Assembly: GCA_029262175.1 (NCBI GenBank)
Contig: JAJCZV010000072.1
Location: 88,537-152,536 of the forward strand
From: Gemmatimonadota bacterium
GTDB lineage: Bacteria > Gemmatimonadota > Gemmatimonadetes > Palauibacterales > Palauibacteraceae
Direction: 5' to 3'
Length of the DNA stretch: 64,000 nt
Part shown: one piece after another, positions 26,315-35,799 of the stretch
How the letters are laid out: each line of letters begins with the position of its first letter
Numbering within the stretch: position 1 is the first letter of the stretch
The notes under the pieces: model-generated
What the model was told of the DNA's origin: nothing
Database searches by the model: none
The model's input: the letters and a program-made list of their open reading frames with translations, nothing else
Made by a program: the position numbers and the translations under genes

Positions 26315-27523
26315 CTATTTCGGTGGCTCGGGGGATTCGGACCTCAGCGCTTCGATCCCCGGGAGCTGACCGCTCGACAGGAACTCGAGGGCCGCGCCTC
26401 CCCCAGTAGAAACGTGAGAGACCGCATCCATCAGGCCAGCGGCGCGGACCGCCGCGGCCGAGTCCCCCCCACCGATCACCGTAAAGGTCCCGCGATCTGT
26501 GGCCTTCGCGGCCGCACGGGCAAGCGCGAACGTGCCCTGGGCAAAGCGCTCATCCTCGAACAGCCCCATAGGACCGTTCCAAAAGAAAGCTCCGCAGCCT
26601 TCCATCTCCTCCGCGTACCTAGCCTGCGTTTCCGGCCCGATGTCGACGGCCGCCGCGTCGTCGGGGATCGCATCGACACCGACGGTCCAAACCCGTGACG
26701 CCGGATCACCGATATCCGTGGTCACCACGAGGTCGATCGGCAACCGCACGCGATCCCCCGCCCGATCCAAGATCGATGAGGCCAAATCCAGTGCCTCCTC
26801 CTCCACCAAGGATCGGCCGGTCGAAAACCCCTGTGCGCGAAGGAACGTGTTGGCCATCGCCCCGCCGACCAGCATGCAGTCCGCCGCGCCGAGAAACGCG
26901 TTCATCAGATCGATCTTGTCGCTGATTTTTGCGCCTCCGAACCCGACCACGAACGGGCGAGGAGGATCCTTCAGCGTGCTGAGCGCCTCCAGCTCTCGCT
27001 CCACGAGTAGGCCCATGACGCAGGGCTCTATGAACTTCGTCACGCCGGCAGTCGAGGCGTGAGCCCGGTGTAACGTTCCAAAAGCGTCGCTTACGTAGAA
27101 GTCACCGAGCGCCCCGAAACGCTCGGCCAGCCCTGGGTCGTTGGCGGTCTCCCCAGCCAAGAACCTCGTGTTTTGGAGCAGCAGCACGCTTCCCATCGGC
27201 AACTCGTGGCTGGCGAGCCGGGCCTCCTCACCGTCGCACGGATCCACGAAACGAACTTCTGCTTGGAGGAGCTCCGACAGAACCGACGCGACCGGTTCCA
27301 ACGAGAAGACCGGATTCGGTTCGCCGCCGGGACGTCCCAGGTGCGAAAGGAGGACTGGGCGACACTCGTGCTCCAACAACCAGCGGAGCGTGGGCAAAGA
27401 CGCTTCGATCCGCGTGGCGTCCGCGACCTCCGAGCCCGCCAACGGGACGTTGAAGTCCACGCGCACGAGTGCGCGCCTCCCGGCCAGCGCGTCGGCCGGA
27501 AGGTCGCGCAGGGTGCGAATCAT
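26315..27523 (-). CDS. pgk: Phosphoglycerate kinase
   Basis: This 402-residue kinase transfers phosphate from 1,3-bisphosphoglycerate to ADP. The substrate-binding segments LVRVDFNVPLAG, LLSHLGRPGGEPNP, ASTAGVTKF and VVGFGGAKISDKI are present, as are the nucleotide-binding WNGPMGLFE and VIGGGDSAAAV. It is 22 nt downstream of gapA in one glycolytic cluster. Confidence 0.97.
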   Translation of the reverse strand: MIRTLRDLPADALAGRRALVRVDFNVPLAGSEVADATRIEASLPTLRWLLEHECRPVLLSHLGRPGGEPNPVFSLEPVASVLSELLQAEVRFVDPCDGEEARLASHELPMGSVLLLQNTRFLAGETANDPGLAERFGALGDFYVSDAFGTLHRAHASTAGVTKFIEPCVMGLLVERELEALSTLKDPPRPFVVGFGGAKISDKIDLMNAFLGAADCMLVGGAMANTFLRAQGFSTGRSLVEEEALDLASSILDRAGDRVRLPIDLVVTTDIGDPASRVWTVGVDAIPDDAAAVDIGPETQARYAEEMEGCGAFFWNGPMGLFEDERFAQGTFALARAAAKATDRGTFTVIGGGDSAAAVRAAGLMDAVSHVSTGGGAALEFLSSGQLPGIEALRSESPEPPK

Positions 27524-27545
27524 CGCGCTTCTATGTCGGTTCGCG

Positions 27546-28574
27546 TCACGACGTCGAGGTGGCGGGCAGTCGCGCTCCGATGTAACTCGCGAGATCCACG
27601 CATCGATTCGAGTAGCCCCACTCGTTGTCGTACCACGAGATCACTTTGACGAGCGTTCCACCCATCACCGAAGTGGATTGTGCATCGATGATCGAACTCG
27701 CCGGGTGCCCGACAAAATCGACGGACACGAGGGGGAGCTCGGTGTACTCGAGGATCCCGTCCATGGGCCCGGCGGCCGCCGCGGCAAACGCCGCATTGAT
27801 CTCCTCGACGCTCGTCTTCTTCGAAAGGCTGGCAACGAGGTCGACGATGGAAACGTCTGGCGTGGGAACGCGCATCGCCATCCCATCGAGCTTGCCCTGA
27901 ACCGACGGTAAGACAAGGCCAACCGCCTTCGCCGCACCCGTCGTCGTCGGAATAATGGACATCGCGGCCGCTCGGGCCCGGCGCAGATCCTTGTGCTGAA
28001 GGTCGAGCAGCCGCTGACCGTTGGTGTAGCTGTGAACGGTCGTCATCAAGCCGTGCTCAAATCCGAATTGGTCGAGCAGCACCTTGACGACGGGGGCGAT
28101 GCAATTGGTGGTACAACTCGCGTTCGAAATGACGTGGTGCGAGTCAGCGTCATAGTCGTCCGAGTTCACACCGAGAACGATCGTGACGTCGGGCTCGGGG
28201 GCCGGAGCGCTGATGATGACCTTCTTGGCCCCCGCCTCCAGATGCTTGCTCGCCTGGTCTCGCGCTCGAAACATCCCCGTCGACTCGATGGCCACGTCAA
28301 CGCCGAGGTCGGCCCACGGCAATGCGGCCGGATCGCGCTCCGAAAGGACCTTGACGCGTTCGTTCCCCGCGACCAGGTCATCTCCTTCGACGCGAACCTC
28401 ACCCGGGAAGCGTCCGTGCACCGAATCGTACTTGAATAGATGGGCGAGGGTGGCGGCGTCGCTCAGATCGTTGACCGCGACAAAGTCCAGGTCGCCCCGT
28501 GGGTTCTGCAGCGCGGCGCGCAGAATGTTTCGCCCGATTCGCCCAAATCCGTTGATCGCAACTCTGACGCTCAT
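27546..28574 (-). CDS. gapA: Glyceraldehyde-3-phosphate dehydrogenase
   Basis: This 342-residue NAD-dependent GAPDH shows the Rossmann start [16 protein letters not shown], the catalytic Cys in [12 protein letters not shown], the later [11 protein letters not shown] and [13 protein letters not shown] chose the ATG at 28574 ([11 protein letters not shown]); the frame extends upstream only through the end of the comF-like gene, 8 nt away. It is the first glycolytic gene of gapA-pgk-tpiA. Confidence 0.97.
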   Translation of the reverse strand: MSVRVAINGFGRIGRNILRAALQNPRGDLDFVAVNDLSDAATLAHLFKYDSVHGRFPGEVRVEGDDLVAGNERVKVLSERDPAALPWADLGVDVAIESTGMFRARDQASKHLEAGAKKVIISAPAPEPDVTIVLGVNSDDYDADSHHVISNASCTTNCIAPVVKVLLDQFGFEHGLMTTVHSYTNGQRLLDLQHKDLRRARAAAMSIIPTTTGAAKAVGLVLPSVQGKLDGMAMRVPTPDVSIVDLVASLSKKTSVEEINAAFAAAAAGPMDGILEYTELPLVSVDFVGHPASSIIDAQSTSVMGGTLVKVISWYDNEWGYSNRCVDLASYIGARLPATSTS

Positions 28575-28582
28575 ATGGCTAC

Positions 28583-29416
28583 CTAACCCCTTGCTTCGGA
28601 TCTCATTCCGTCGGTTTCCGCCCGTTCGACATCCAAGGGGCGGAGCGTGCGAGCGAAAGTAACTGCTCCGATGCGAAGGAATCCAGCCTCGGCCAACGCA
28701 TCCGAACATTCGAGGGCCGTCGCGCCGGTTGTGAGGACATCGTCGACGATGACGGCGGGGCGATCAGGACGGATCGCGACCTCGGGAGCCCAAAAGCGCC
28801 CGCGGACGTTTGCCCGCCGCTTGTCGGCTCCAACGCCTGCCTGATGCTTCCCCCCCTCGCCTCGGCGGAGCGTCAACGAAAGCTCGCCGAGACCTCGGCC
28901 GGCCAGGGCTTCCGCCAGTGCCTGAGCTTGATTGAACCCTCGCTCCCTGGCACGGGCACGCGAAAGAGGGACCGGAACCAGAAGCGGACACACCGGGTCG
29001 GGAGAAAGACGGGACGTGACGGTCCCAAGCGCGGGCGCCATCGCGTCGGCCATCACCCCGGCCACGGAACGCCACTTGTGATACTTCAGTGCTCGGACCA
29101 CACGGGCCGCGCCATCGGCGTAGGCAAAGAGGGCGTCCACGGTTCGCAGCGATGGAGGCCAAGATTCACAGGTGCCGCAGCGCTCGTGCTCTGCGGAGTT
29201 CAAGGCTGGCGTCCCCAGCGGCTCCGCACACCGCTCGCAGCGGGGAAGCGGGAGGCGTGGCAGTCGGGACCTGCACACCGGACACAACGGCGGTGCGGAA
29301 ACGGAAAGCCCTCGCTGGCACCCCACGCATGCCGCGGGGACCAGGGCATCGAACCCCTTGGCCGCGCCCCTTAGCCATGATTCCCAGGACCGCCACCTCT
29401 GGACGGACAGACCCAT
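28583..29416 (-). CDS. ComF family protein (phosphoribosyltransferase-like)
   Basis: This 277-residue protein resembles ComF, which assists DNA uptake in competent bacteria. An N-terminal zinc-finger region has CVGC, CPVC, CERC and CGTC pairs. The C-terminal type I phosphoribosyltransferase domain has [17 protein letters not shown] and the PRPP loop [12 protein letters not shown]. ComF-like genes are also widespread in bacteria not known to be competent. The ATG at 29416 was chosen over an adjacent TTG. Confidence 0.9.
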   Translation of the reverse strand: MGLSVQRWRSWESWLRGAAKGFDALVPAACVGCQRGLSVSAPPLCPVCRSRLPRLPLPRCERCAEPLGTPALNSAEHERCGTCESWPPSLRTVDALFAYADGAARVVRALKYHKWRSVAGVMADAMAPALGTVTSRLSPDPVCPLLVPVPLSRARARERGFNQAQALAEALAGRGLGELSLTLRRGEGGKHQAGVGADKRRANVRGRFWAPEVAIRPDRPAVIVDDVLTTGATALECSDALAEAGFLRIGAVTFARTLRPLDVERAETDGMRSEARG

Positions 29417-29422
29417 CAAGTT

Positions 29423-30241
29423 CTAGCTCGGTTCGGACGCCCGGCGCCCGAGCGCCAAAAGCGCCGCTTCCCGCATTCGCGCCAAAGGCGGCGTCCGACC
29501 GGGAAACCAGCACTCCAGCGACAGGGCGGCCTGATGAACCAGCATCGACAAACCATCTCGCGCCGGGATCCCACACGCTTCCGCCCGACGAACCCACGAG
29601 GTACGTCCGGGCGCATACACCAAGTCGAATACCGCAGCGCAGGAGAGGGTCCCGAGGTCGACCGGCAACGGATCGTCCTCTCGAAGTCCGAGCTTCGTCG
29701 CGTTTACGACGAGGTCGTACGGTCCGGTTGCGGGGGCGTCGAGCGGCACCACCCGCGGGCCAAACGCCTGGGCGAGGGCGTGCGCGTGAGTGGAGGTGCG
29801 GTTCTGAATGTCCACGCGAGCGACGCCGAGTCCGATGAGCCCGTACACTGCAGCCCGTGCGGCGCCGCCAGCCCCGAGTAGGAGGACCCGCGCCCCGCCG
29901 AAGTCCAACTCCATGTCTCCCAGCGCTCGACGGAACCCACCTACATCCGTATTCGCGCCGGTCAGGATTCCCATCTCCCGCCAAAAGCAGTTGCACGCCC
30001 CGGTGGCCCGGACCTCCGGCCCTGCTCCTTGGAGCAACTCGGCCGCCTTGAGCTTGTGCGGCACCGTCACGTTGCCACCGCACAGAGATTCGTCGGCCAG
30101 CGCCGACTCCAGACCGTCGACCGAAACGACCAGCGACTCATAGACGGCGTCGATCCCCCAGGATTCGAAAGCTGCGGTGTGGATCTGCGGGGACACAGAG
30201 TGGCACACGGGATCACCCAGCAGTTGAAACCGCTGCGTCAC
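29423..30241 (-). CDS. aroE: Shikimate dehydrogenase
   Basis: This 272-residue NADPH-dependent enzyme of aromatic amino acid synthesis has the shikimate-binding region GDPVCHSVSPQIHTAAF, then NVTVPHKLKA with the catalytic Lys, ANTDVGGFRRAL with the paired Asp, and the nucleotide loop LLGAGGAARA. The GTG start overlaps the upstream phosphatase stop by 4 nt. Confidence 0.95.
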   Translation of the reverse strand: MTQRFQLLGDPVCHSVSPQIHTAAFESWGIDAVYESLVVSVDGLESALADESLCGGNVTVPHKLKAAELLQGAGPEVRATGACNCFWREMGILTGANTDVGGFRRALGDMELDFGGARVLLLGAGGAARAAVYGLIGLGVARVDIQNRTSTHAHALAQAFGPRVVPLDAPATGPYDLVVNATKLGLREDDPLPVDLGTLSCAAVFDLVYAPGRTSWVRRAEACGIPARDGLSMLVHQAALSLECWFPGRTPPLARMREAALLALGRRASEPS

Positions 30242-30723
30242 TTGGGTTCACTCTCCGACGCTTCAGTCCGGTCGCGAAGGGCATCGAACAGACCGCGAAT
30301 GGCCAAGGCGAGGACATCGTAGGTCTGCGCGTACCTAGCCCGATCGCCACCGATGGGATCGGGGATCCCGCGACCGTGCAGCGCATGATTCGGAGGAAGG
30401 AAATCGGACATCAGGTGCACCGGCGTGCTTCCGTTGATCGCCGCCGCCGCTTCGACATGCGCGTGATCCATGCCGATCACGAGGTCGGCCCACTCCGCCA
30501 ATTCGTGTGTAAGTTCTCGGGAGGCGTGGCGTTCGAGATTCAGCCCGTGCTCGGACGCGACGGAGATCCCCGGATCGGCCGCAGGTCGGCCGGGGGCCGC
30601 GAACGCACCGGCCGATCTGCAGTCTAACTCCGACTCGCCCCGTGCCGTGGCTTCCGCCCGCGCGATCACCTCGGCGAGTGGACTCCTGCACGTGTTGCCC
30701 GTGCATACGAAGAGAAGGTTCAC
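30238..30723 (-). CDS. Low-molecular-weight phosphatase, YwlE-like (possible protein-arginine phosphatase)
   Basis: This 161-residue phosphatase of the LMW-PTP fold has its signature loop near the N terminus, CTGNTCRS, with C7, T11 and R13, and a later DPIGG with the general-acid Asp. In B. subtilis YwlE the Thr at this loop position favours phosphoarginine, whereas tyrosine phosphatases usually have Ile there. In B. subtilis ywlE also sits close to the sua5-type gene ywlC, as here. Assignment as an arginine phosphatase is inferred. The GTG start overlaps the upstream gene stop by 4 nt. Confidence 0.82.
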   Translation of the reverse strand: MNLLFVCTGNTCRSPLAEVIARAEATARGESELDCRSAGAFAAPGRPAADPGISVASEHGLNLERHASRELTHELAEWADLVIGMDHAHVEAAAAINGSTPVHLMSDFLPPNHALHGRGIPDPIGGDRARYAQTYDVLALAIRGLFDALRDRTEASESEPK

Positions 30724-31367
30724 AGGACTCGCTCCAGTTCGGGACCAGGGATCGCGCCCTCGCGCAAGACTTCCAGCGTCCCATCGCCGGGACGAACCAG
30801 GGTGGACGCAGCGGACGGCGGAAGATCCCCGACATCGAGCCACCCCACGTCATGCACCGGCCCCTCGAATCCACCCATCGCATGCCACGCTGCTGCGCGC
30901 GAACGGGCCGGCTCGGCGCCTGTCGCGTTCAAACTCGTGGATGTCATGACCCCTCCCGCTCCTTCCAGCAGCGACTGCACGACGGGATGTCCATCTACCC
31001 GTACTGCCTGAGTTCTGCCGCCCGGCCCCGCTAGCACGAGTGTAAGCGGTCCGGGCCAAAACGCATCCGCCAGCCGGGTGGCCGTCTCCGTCCACTCGAG
31101 ATCCGGGAACTCGCGCGCGATGGTCTCCACATCCCTCGCGAGCACAATCAACGGCTCGGATCCCCGTCCTTTGTACCGAGCGATTCTCGCGTCGATAAGT
31201 GGCGCGGGGCGACCGCCGATTCCATACACCGTCGAGGTCGGGTGCGCTATGATCCATCCGGCGGTCAGCGACCTGACGGCATCGTCGAGGGCCGCGGTCC
31301 CCACCGACGACGCGGAGCCTGCACGGTACGCTCTAGACGGATGCCACACGTGCCACCGCACGTCCAT
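30720..31367 (-). CDS. Sua5/TsaC family L-threonylcarbamoyladenylate synthase
   Basis: This 215-residue enzyme makes threonylcarbamoyl-AMP for the t6A modification of tRNAs that read ANN codons. Sequence features are AGWIIAHPTSTVYGIGG (usually PTETVYGLG), RYKGRGSEPLIVLA, and FWPGPLTLVLAGPGG followed by TSTSLNATGAEPA. It has the short TsaC-type length without the Sua5 C-terminal domain. The ATG overlaps the ispD stop by 1 nt (TGATG). Confidence 0.92.
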   Translation of the reverse strand: MDVRWHVWHPSRAYRAGSASSVGTAALDDAVRSLTAGWIIAHPTSTVYGIGGRPAPLIDARIARYKGRGSEPLIVLARDVETIAREFPDLEWTETATRLADAFWPGPLTLVLAGPGGRTQAVRVDGHPVVQSLLEGAGGVMTSTSLNATGAEPARSRAAAWHAMGGFEGPVHDVGWLDVGDLPPSAASTLVRPGDGTLEVLREGAIPGPELERVL

Positions 31368-32068
31368 CAAATCCTCGCCAGAATCAACCCCGCGTCAACC
31401 ATCCAGCGCGCTCGAGACAAGTCTTCGTTCGTCGTGATCTTGAAGTTGTTCGCGTCACCGGGCACGGTCGCCACGGACAACCCGCACCGCTCGCAGGCGA
31501 CGGCATCGTCGGTCACCGTCGCATCGTCCTCGAGACTCGAATGCGCGCGCAGCAAATCCTGGAGGGGAAACCCCTGCGGCGTCTGCGCCGCGAACAACGT
31601 CTCGCGCGGCGGGCTCTCGAGTACCCTTCCCCCAGAGTCCACGACTTTCACGGTATCCGACAGTGGGAGCACCGGGATGACCGGTCCGGTCGCCGCTTGG
31701 ACGACTCGTGAGATGAGTCCTTCGGTAACAAACGGCCGCGCCCCGTCGTGCACCAAGACCGTCTGGCACGAGCCATCTACCAGTGAGAGACCTGCGCGGA
31801 CCGAGGCCGCTCGCGTGTCGCCTCCGGCCGCGACCTCCACCTCGGCCGGAAGCCAGGCGGGGGGAGACGCTGCGTATTCGGGGGCGAGCACGACGACGAC
31901 GACATCGATATCGGTGTGAGTGAGGAACGTCCTCAAAGACCAACTCAACACGGGACGTCCGCCAAGATCCAGGTACTGCTTGGGCACTTCGTCTTGGAGC
32001 CGCTCCCCTTTTCCAGCCGCCACGATGATGGCAGCCGTCGGACCCACACCGCGGGTGGGAATGGACAA
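31367..32068 (-). CDS. ispD: 2-C-methyl-D-erythritol 4-phosphate cytidylyltransferase
   Basis: This 233-residue enzyme of the non-mevalonate isoprenoid pathway forms CDP-methylerythritol. The CTP-binding N terminus IIVAAGKGERLQDEVPKQYL is typical, followed by VLVHDGARPFV and TPQGFPLQDLLRAH. No ispF is adjacent. It lies 4 nt after dnaB and overlaps the tsaC-like gene by 1 nt. Confidence 0.95.
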   Translation of the reverse strand: MSIPTRGVGPTAAIIVAAGKGERLQDEVPKQYLDLGGRPVLSWSLRTFLTHTDIDVVVVVLAPEYAASPPAWLPAEVEVAAGGDTRAASVRAGLSLVDGSCQTVLVHDGARPFVTEGLISRVVQAATGPVIPVLPLSDTVKVVDSGGRVLESPPRETLFAAQTPQGFPLQDLLRAHSSLEDDATVTDDAVACERCGLSVATVPGDANNFKITTNEDLSRARWMVDAGLILARI

Positions 32069-32072
32069 GGCG

Positions 32073-33482
32073 CTAGTCGGGCGGCGGGCGTTTGCTCACC
32101 GACTCGAAGGCAGTGAACGCTTTGTGAAAATATAGATCGACGCTACCCGTCGGTCCGTTTCTTTGCTTGCCGACGATCAGCTCCGCCTTGCCCGCCAAGT
32201 TCTTCTCCTCGATCTCCTGAGGGGTTCGGTGCATCTCCTCGCGGAAGATGAACATCACGACGTCGGCGTCCTGCTCGATCGCGCCAGACTCTCGAAGATC
32301 GGACAGTCGCGGACGGTTCCCCTCACGTTGCTCGGCCGCACGTGAAAGCTGTGAAAGCGCCAGCACCGGCACACCGACCTCTTTCGCGATCGCCTTCAGA
32401 CCTCTCGATATCGAACTGATCTCTTGCTGTCGGTTCTCGACCCCTTTGGGACCGGACATCAGCTGTAGATAGTCGAGTACCACCAAACCCACGCCGACCT
32501 CCGCATGTAGCCGCCGCACTTTCGCGCGAAGTTCGATGACGGAAATCGCTGGTGTGTCGTCGATCCAAATCGGGGCCGTATTCAGCAACCCGGCCCCGCG
32601 AGCGAGGTTCGTATAGTCATCATTGGAGAGCCGCCCCGTACGTACTCGAGTCGAGTCGACCTTGGACTCTGCGCACAACATCCGCTGGACGAGCGCCTCG
32701 CGTGACATCTCGAGCGAGAACAGCGCGACCGGCACTTCTTCGGCGATCGCGGCCTGCTGCGCGATGTTCAGCGCCAGCGCGGTCTTGCCCATCGATGGAC
32801 GGGCCGCCAACACGATGAGATCGGCCGGTTGAAAACCCGCGGTCATCTTGTCCAGGTCGGCGAAGCCCGAGGCGACACCGGTGATGGCGCCCGGGTTTCG
32901 CGTGAGCTCGTCGATGCGATCCATCGTCGAACGAAGGACCTCTTTGATCCGAACAAACCCACCACGCTCTTCGGCCTCCGCGATCTCGAAGATGCGTTGC
33001 TCTGCCCGATCCAGCGTTTCATCGACCGTGCCGCCCGACGCCTCGTATGCGTCCTGAATGATCTGAGTCGCACCGTCGATCAAACCGCGAAGAACGCCCT
33101 TGTCGCGGAGGATGCGGCAGTGGTACGTGACGTTGGCTGCGGTCGGCACCGCATCCACGAGTTGGGCCAGGAAGCTCATCCCTCCAACCGCATCGAGCTC
33201 ACCGGACGTTTTCAACTCGTCGGACAGCGTGACCGCGTCAATGACATCGCCGCGCGCGTAGAGGCGCAACATGGCCCGAAACGTCCGCCGGTTCCCCTCG
33301 CGATAGAAGGCGGTGTCATCGACCAACTCCACAGCGATCGCGACCGCGTCACCATCGATCAGCATCGCGCCCAGCACCGACAATTCAGCCTCTTCGGACC
33401 AAGGCGGTTGTCGACCTCGAAAGGCGTCAACCCCCGCGGCGGAGGGTTCGACGAACTGGCCCACGGCGAGTTCCTTAGCCAT
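32073..33482 (-). CDS. dnaB: Replicative DNA helicase DnaB
   Basis: This 469-residue hexameric helicase has an N-terminal domain (PPWSEEAELSVLGAMLID) and a linker followed by the RecA-like motor. The Walker A motif is LAARPSMGKTALALNIA and the Walker B region is LVVLDYLQLMSG; VPVLALSQLSRAAEQR follows. No intein is present. I prefer the ATG at 33482, inside the last codons of the glycosylase gene; a GTG at 33494 is an alternative. Confidence 0.97.
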   Translation of the reverse strand: MAKELAVGQFVEPSAAGVDAFRGRQPPWSEEAELSVLGAMLIDGDAVAIAVELVDDTAFYREGNRRTFRAMLRLYARGDVIDAVTLSDELKTSGELDAVGGMSFLAQLVDAVPTAANVTYHCRILRDKGVLRGLIDGATQIIQDAYEASGGTVDETLDRAEQRIFEIAEAEERGGFVRIKEVLRSTMDRIDELTRNPGAITGVASGFADLDKMTAGFQPADLIVLAARPSMGKTALALNIAQQAAIAEEVPVALFSLEMSREALVQRMLCAESKVDSTRVRTGRLSNDDYTNLARGAGLLNTAPIWIDDTPAISVIELRAKVRRLHAEVGVGLVVLDYLQLMSGPKGVENRQQEISSISRGLKAIAKEVGVPVLALSQLSRAAEQREGNRPRLSDLRESGAIEQDADVVMFIFREEMHRTPQEIEEKNLAGKAELIVGKQRNGPTGSVDLYFHKAFTAFESVSKRPPPD

Positions 33483-34290
33483 TGGGGTCGTCACCGTCTA
33501 GCAATCGACGCACCAGTTGAAGGTCTTCCCAGGTCGGCCGGGTCCAGCCGGGATTCCTGAGCAACGCGGCGGGGTGGTAGGTGACCACGACGGGATAGCC
33601 CGCGTACTCGTGCAGCTGGCCTCGCATGCGACCGAGGGCCGACGTCGTCTCCAATAGGGCGCGCGACGCAAACGCTCCGAACGCGATGATGACTTCGGGT
33701 TGAATCAAGGCGAGTTGTCGAAGCAGGTACGGGGAACACGCTGCCACCTCTCCGGGGAGTGGATCGCGATTATTCGGAGGGCGTGACTTGAGCACGTTGC
33801 AGATGTAGACGGACTCGCGCGCGAGACCGATGGTGCGGAGAAGCCGGTCGAGGAGTTGCCCGGCCCGCCCCACGAACGGACGGCCCGTCTCGTCCTCGCG
33901 TGCTCCGGGCGCTTCACCCACGCATACGACCCGGGCGTTGGCCGCACCCTCGCCAAACACCGCTTGCTTGCGTGTACTGTGGAGTTCGCAGCGCGAGCAC
34001 CGAGATACGAGTTCGGCCAGGGCCGACAAGTCACCCGCGCCAGCGATGTCCGCATCCTCGATGGTCACGCCCGTCGCTGTCGGAGCCACCGCAACTGCCA
34101 CGGGTCGCCCCACGGCCGCGACACCGTGGTGACTCGGAGCGGCCGGCGCGGCGTCGCGGGACGCGCGCAACGACGTCAGCAGGCTCTGCCGCGTCTCACG
34201 CTCGAGTACGAGCGCGTCGCCTTCGGCCCCCAGCGTCTGAGTCAGGAGCCGTCTGGCCAAGCGGACCGGATCGTTCGTCGACTCGTTCAC
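33475..34290 (-). CDS. Uracil-DNA glycosylase, family 4-like, with altered Fe-S ligand
   Basis: This 271-residue DNA repair enzyme removes uracil. After a roughly 90-residue Ala-rich extension come C98-x2-C101, the motif GEAPGAREDETGRPFVGRAG, SRPPNNRDPLPGE with C185, and TYHPAALLRN. In Thermus UDGa the [4Fe-4S] ligands are Cys14, 17, 86 and 102, a 16-residue spacing between the last two; here the equivalent position is Ser169 rather than Cys. C164, five residues earlier, is the only nearby alternative. The GTG start overlaps coaBC by 4 nt. Confidence 0.9.
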   Translation of the reverse strand: MNESTNDPVRLARRLLTQTLGAEGDALVLERETRQSLLTSLRASRDAAPAAPSHHGVAAVGRPVAVAVAPTATGVTIEDADIAGAGDLSALAELVSRCSRCELHSTRKQAVFGEGAANARVVCVGEAPGAREDETGRPFVGRAGQLLDRLLRTIGLARESVYICNVLKSRPPNNRDPLPGEVAACSPYLLRQLALIQPEVIIAFGAFASRALLETTSALGRMRGQLHEYAGYPVVVTYHPAALLRNPGWTRPTWEDLQLVRRLLDGDDPNG

Positions 34291-35483
34291 GTTCCGATCG
34301 AAGATTCGATGCGGTCCAGCAAACGGTCCGCCAGTTCGGTTTTGTGGGCGAGCGAGAACTCTTCCACGGCCCCCGTCTCGTCGATAAGCGAGATTCGATT
34401 CGTCTCGACCTCCAACCCGGCCTCGGCCTCGTTCGCCATGTTGACTGCGATCAACTGCATTCCCTTCCGGGCAAGTTTCTCGCGCCCGTGGTCCAGTGCG
34501 TTTTCTGTCTCGAGCGCGAAGCCGAGCGTAAAGATCCCTCTCTGCCTTCGGAGCTCCCGCGTCTCGCCCAGGAGGTCCGGCCCGTTTCGAAGCGCGAGTT
34601 CCAGCCCGGACGCTCCATCCTTCTTGATTTTCGACGTCTGCGGGTCCGTCTCGAAGTCGCCGACGGCCGCCGCCATTAAGAGGATGTGAGCGTCGCTCAA
34701 CTCCGTTTCCAGCGCCTCGAGCATCTCCCGTGCGGTCTCCACCTCGACGAGCCGGGGTCCGATAGGACGCGGGGTGGATCCTGGGCCGCTGATCAACGTA
34801 ACCTCGCCGCCCCGGCGCCAGGCGGCCGCCGCCAGAGCATAGCCCATCCGACCCGACGACCGATTGGACAGGAACCGAATCGGATCGAGGGGAGCGCGCG
34901 TCGGACCCGCCGTAGCGACGATCTTCAAGCCTCCGAACCGCGCGTTCGGTTCGATCACGCGACCCATCGCGGCCATGATGGCCTCGGGCTCTGACAACCG
35001 CCCCGGCCCGGTCTCGCCCTCGGCGAGAGGCCCAGAGTCCGGACCGACCACGGTATGACCGAACTCGACCAGGCGGGCCACGTTTCTTTGAGTTGCGGGG
35101 TGCTCCCACATGCGAGTGTTCATCGCCGGGCACACGACCACGGGACACGACGCCGCCAGCAGCGTTGCGGTCGCGAGATCTTTCGCTCCCCCGGCGGCCA
35201 TCTCCGAGATCAGATTGGCCGTGGCTGGGGCGACCACGATGGCGTCCGCCGCCTTACCCAGTTCCAGGTGGGCCATCGGCGTATCCCAGAGATTGCGGTG
35301 CACGGGGCGGCCGGTGATTCCTTCGAAGGTGACCGCCCCGATAAACCTTTCGGCCGATTCCGTCAGAATCACGTCGGCAGAGGCACCTGCTTCCAAGAGT
35401 CGGCGGCAGAGGAAGGCGCTTTTGTACGCCGCGATGCCGCCGGATACCACGAGCAGGACGCGCCGACCATCAAAGGGTCGCAC
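34287..35483 (-). CDS. coaBC: Bifunctional phosphopantothenoylcysteine decarboxylase/synthetase
   Basis: This 398-residue enzyme carries out two steps of coenzyme A synthesis. The N-terminal flavodoxin-like CoaC part has VSGGIAAYKSAFLCRRLLEAG, APATANLISEMAAG and the PAMNTRMWEHP segment. The C-terminal CoaB part has VATAGPTRAPLDPIRFLSNRSSGRMG and a late LAMELIAVN-like region (KGMQLIAVNMAN). It lies 14 nt after rpoZ and overlaps the glycosylase gene. Confidence 0.96.
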   Translation of the reverse strand: MRPFDGRRVLLVVSGGIAAYKSAFLCRRLLEAGASADVILTESAERFIGAVTFEGITGRPVHRNLWDTPMAHLELGKAADAIVVAPATANLISEMAAGGAKDLATATLLAASCPVVVCPAMNTRMWEHPATQRNVARLVEFGHTVVGPDSGPLAEGETGPGRLSEPEAIMAAMGRVIEPNARFGGLKIVATAGPTRAPLDPIRFLSNRSSGRMGYALAAAAWRRGGEVTLISGPGSTPRPIGPRLVEVETAREMLEALETELSDAHILLMAAAVGDFETDPQTSKIKKDGASGLELALRNGPDLLGETRELRRQRGIFTLGFALETENALDHGREKLARKGMQLIAVNMANEAEAGLEVETNRISLIDETGAVEEFSLAHKTELADRLLDRIESSIGT

Positions 35484-35497
35484 GTTCCCGCTCTACG

Positions 35498-35719
35498 CTA
35501 CGCGCCGGAGGTCGGCTTCGTGCGCACCAACCGATACTGCAGTTTGTGATCCTCAGACGTCAGCGCCTCGAGAGCGAGCGTCGTCAGCTTGACCGCGCCG
35601 TAGGGCGAACGCTCAAGCGGGAGCGCGTTCAGCTCTCTCGCATACTTCGCCGCGACCAGGACGCCGAGGTACTTGTTCCCGGCTGCCTTGGCGACAGCAT
35701 CAGGTGTGAAGACCTTCAT
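35498..35719 (-). CDS. rpoZ: RNA polymerase omega subunit
   Basis: This 73-residue omega-like subunit helps assemble and stabilise RNA polymerase. Evidence is the core segment NKYLGVLVAAKYARELN, corresponding to the conserved YxLVxxAAKRARQLN region, the short length, and the classic gmk-rpoZ-coaBC gene order. The ATG has GAGAGAGG 4 nt upstream. Divergence from the better-known omega sequences keeps confidence moderate. Confidence 0.85.
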   Translation of the reverse strand: MKVFTPDAVAKAAGNKYLGVLVAAKYARELNALPLERSPYGAVKLTTLALEALTSEDHKLQYRLVRTKPTSGA

Positions 35720-35799
35720 GTGACCTCTCTCTATGATCCGGGCTCTCGTGTGGCCGAGCGCCAGTTGTACAAAGCCGGGAGGGGAATCTACCACATCGA

